NCBI RefSeq assembly: GCF_000877395.1
Contig: NZ_JYFE01000060.1
Coordinates: forward strand, 124,001 to 188,000
Direction of reading: 5' to 3'
DNA from: Jannaschia aquimarina
GTDB lineage: Bacteria > Pseudomonadota > Alphaproteobacteria > Rhodobacterales > Rhodobacteraceae
Length of the DNA: 64,000 nt
The position numbers and the translations under genes are program-made. Each line of letters starts with the position of its first letter. Position 1 is the first letter of the stretch. Under the pieces are notes generated by a model that saw only the letters and a program-made list of their open reading frames with translations, was not told where the DNA came from and did not search any database. Shown piece after piece: positions 62,374 to 64,000 of this stretch.

Positions 62374-64000
62374 GGCGCATGCCCAGGCGATTGCGGAAGA
62401 GGATGGCCGGGATCGCGAGGGCCAGCGCAAAGGGCAGAAGCGCGGCCGCCGTCTGGCCCAGACCCCAGACCCCGATCGCCCTCCGGTCGCCGCCGGATGC
62501 CAGCGCGACCGCCTCGGTCGCCAGTGTCGGCACGCGGCCACCGCCCAGCAGCAACGTTGGGAGATATTGTCCGACGCTCACGGCGAACCCGACGGCGCAA
62601 GCGGTGAGCACGGGGGCCAGGAGCATTGGCAGCCTGAGGCGCCAGAGCGTCCGCTCCGCCCCCGCCCCCAACCCTGCCGCGACCCGGGCGTAGCGTGGAT
62701 CCCAGGCGCGGAACGGACCGGACAGGGACAGGAAGACATAGGGCAGGACGAAGACCACATGTGCAGCGATCACGAGCGCCAGGCCGGGATCCCCTCCCAG
62801 CCAGAGCGGAAGGATCTGGAGGCCCGGCAGAAACGCGATCTGCGGCACGATCAGGGGAAGATAGAGAAGCCAGAGCGCGCGGCTGGAGGCCGTGATGCCG
62901 TGACGATGCTCGGCCTCGAGGCAGCCGATGGTGAAGATTAGAGAGATGAAGGTGGCGGAGAGCGCGATGAAGGCCGTCGTGAGTGCCGTGTCCGCCATCG
63001 CAGGCCCGAAGCGCATCCAGCTTCGCAGCGTGACGGCTTCGGGTGCGAGGTCCGGAAAGGACCATCGCGCCGCGACCGACCAGATCGCGAGCGCTGCTAT
63101 GCTGGAAAAGACCGCGACGGCCGATGCGGCACCAAGGGCAAGCCCCGCGACTCGCAAGCTCCGCTCCGGCAGTCTTGCCGCGGACCAGACCATGCGCTTG
63201 CCCAAGAGGGAGGTCAGGCGCTCGAACGCCAACCAGACGGCCAGTGCGAAAAGGACGAGGGCGAGCTGGATCACGGCCGCCGCCGCCGCCGTCGCCCGCA
63301 AGGCCAGATCGGGGTCCATCATCCAGCGCGCGATCTGAACCGACAGGGTCGGTGGCGTGGAGGGCCCGAGGATGGCCGCCATGTCGACATTCGTCATGCC
63401 GTAGACCAGCACGACCATCACCGGCAGGCGGATCCGGGAATAGAGATCGGGAAACACGGCCAATAGCCATCCGACGACGCGCCCGCGCCCCAGGCTACGC
63501 GCGACCGCGAGCCTGGGCTTTGCGGAGAGTTGCGGCAGCGCCGCCAACGCCATCAGCAGGAGAAAGGGAACCTCCTTGGCGATCAGGCCCAGGGCGAGCG
63601 ACAGGCCCAGCGGATCCTGGAGGATCAGGAGATCCGGCGGCCGGTCCCATCCGAGGGCCTGTGCCGGAAGCCGTGCGATCCAGCCCGAGGGCGCGATGAC
63701 GAAGGCGAGGCCGAGCGCCGTCGCCGCGTGAGGCACCGCCAGAAGCGGAGAGAGGAGCCGTTCCAGCCACGCAAAGGCGCGCGTCCCATGCCATGCCGCC
63801 AGAACCAGTGCGACGATGGCAAGCGCACCCAGTGTCGAGATCATCCCCGACAGGAGGGAGACGGTCGCCGCGCGGGCAAGGCCGGGCCAGGAGAACGCCT
63901 CCCGAAAGGGATCCAGCGAAAAACCGTCCCGCAGCGGCCCGATGCCGAAGGCGGGCAACAGCGTCCCCAGAAGCCCGGCCAGAACCGGGCCGACCAGGAC
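62366..64000 (-). CDS. Two-domain ABC permease (ThiP-like), 5' end beyond the window
   Basis: The visible 544 residues hold two permease halves, each with a coupling loop (for example RLAVARSLGRGRVVGWLLAVFPDL and RYARVAAGLGAGAERTLWRLRLPMLLAP). About 12 membrane segments are predicted. The frame is open to the right edge, where LVGPVLAGLLGTLLPAFG is part of a membrane segment, so the true start lies outside. Such fused permeases carry thiamine, iron or related solutes. It is translationally coupled to the ATPase gene. Confidence 0.85.
   Translation of the reverse strand, partial: VLVGPVLAGLLGTLLPAFGIGPLRDGFSLDPFREAFSWPGLARAATVSLLSGMISTLGALAIVALVLAAWHGTRAFAWLERLLSPLLAVPHAATALGLAFVIAPSGWIARLPAQALGWDRPPDLLILQDPLGLSLALGLIAKEVPFLLLMALAALPQLSAKPRLAVARSLGRGRVVGWLLAVFPDLYSRIRLPVMVVLVYGMTNVDMAAILGPSTPPTLSVQIARWMMDPDLALRATAAAAAVIQLALVLFALAVWLAFERLTSLLGKRMVWSAARLPERSLRVAGLALGAASAVAVFSSIAALAIWSVAARWSFPDLAPEAVTLRSWMRFGPAMADTALTTAFIALSATFISLIFTIGCLEAEHRHGITASSRALWLLYLPLIVPQIAFLPGLQILPLWLGGDPGLALVIAAHVVFVLPYVFLSLSGPFRAWDPRYARVAAGLGAGAERTLWRLRLPMLLAPVLTACAVGFAVSVGQYLPTLLLGGGRVPTLATEAVALASGGDRRAIGVWGLGQTAAALLPFALALAIPAILFRNRLGMRRE

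Overview
The window is about 64 kb of GC-rich, tightly packed chromosomal DNA from an alphaproteobacterium, most likely of the Rhodobacteraceae/Roseobacter type. I infer this from the gene order (tim44/mltA/smr, fxsA, secB, dnaQ-coaE-aroE-maf, rho-mnmE-mnmG-rsmG-parA-parB, hemW-ridA-rdgB-rph, hrcA-grpE), from parS sites inside the starts of mnmG and rsmG, and from the many ATGA gene overlaps. No rRNA, tRNA, insertion sequence, prophage or CRISPR array was seen. The parABS block implies that the right half lies near the chromosome origin.

Layout. 1-8.5 kb: the end of a ribose-type sugar ABC transporter (ATPase C-terminus, two permeases), then a DhaK/DhaL kinase pair, an aldo/keto reductase, a GMC oxidoreductase with its gluconate-dehydrogenase-subunit-3 partner, a glyoxalase-like protein and a small ribbon-helix-helix protein. 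8.6-12.9 kb: an RND efflux pump with its adaptor. 13.2-29.1 kb: a carbohydrate locus that looks like L-fucose (or a related sugar) uptake and oxidation. It has a CUT1 binding protein, MalK-type ATPase, FucU mutarotase, PfkB kinase, TIM-barrel isomerase, second PfkB kinase, lactonase-like amidohydrolase, aldose dehydrogenase-like reductase and two CUT1 permeases. This locus is split at 17.5-23.25 kb by an unrelated block: a BTAD/CadC-like regulator, a PAP2/vanadium-haloperoxidase-fold protein with a (GGGQ)9 N-terminus, a subtilisin-like protease and a DUF1353 protein.

29-41 kb: a YhaO/YhaN-like nuclease-ATPase pair, a DUF4432 epimerase-like protein, a membrane protein, a DM13 protein, hslU, an MFS transporter, and the tim44-mltA-smr operon. 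41-56.5 kb: housekeeping genes for membrane quality control, protein export, proofreading, CoA and shikimate synthesis, transcription termination, tRNA modification, chromosome partitioning and heat-shock control. 56.5-61.6 kb: a short LOV photoreceptor, a roadblock/LC7 protein, two dynamin-like GTPases and an orphan protein, all on the minus strand. 61.7-64 kb: a ThiPQ-like ABC transporter whose permease runs off the window.

The two most unusual regions are the BTAD/PAP2/S8/DUF1353 block, with an 11-bp-spaced direct repeat in its divergent promoter region, and the LOV/roadblock/twin-dynamin locus. Promoter-like elements found by eye share a TAG-type -10 (TAGNNN), and two genes (the TIM-barrel gene at 23.3 kb and hslU) look leaderless.
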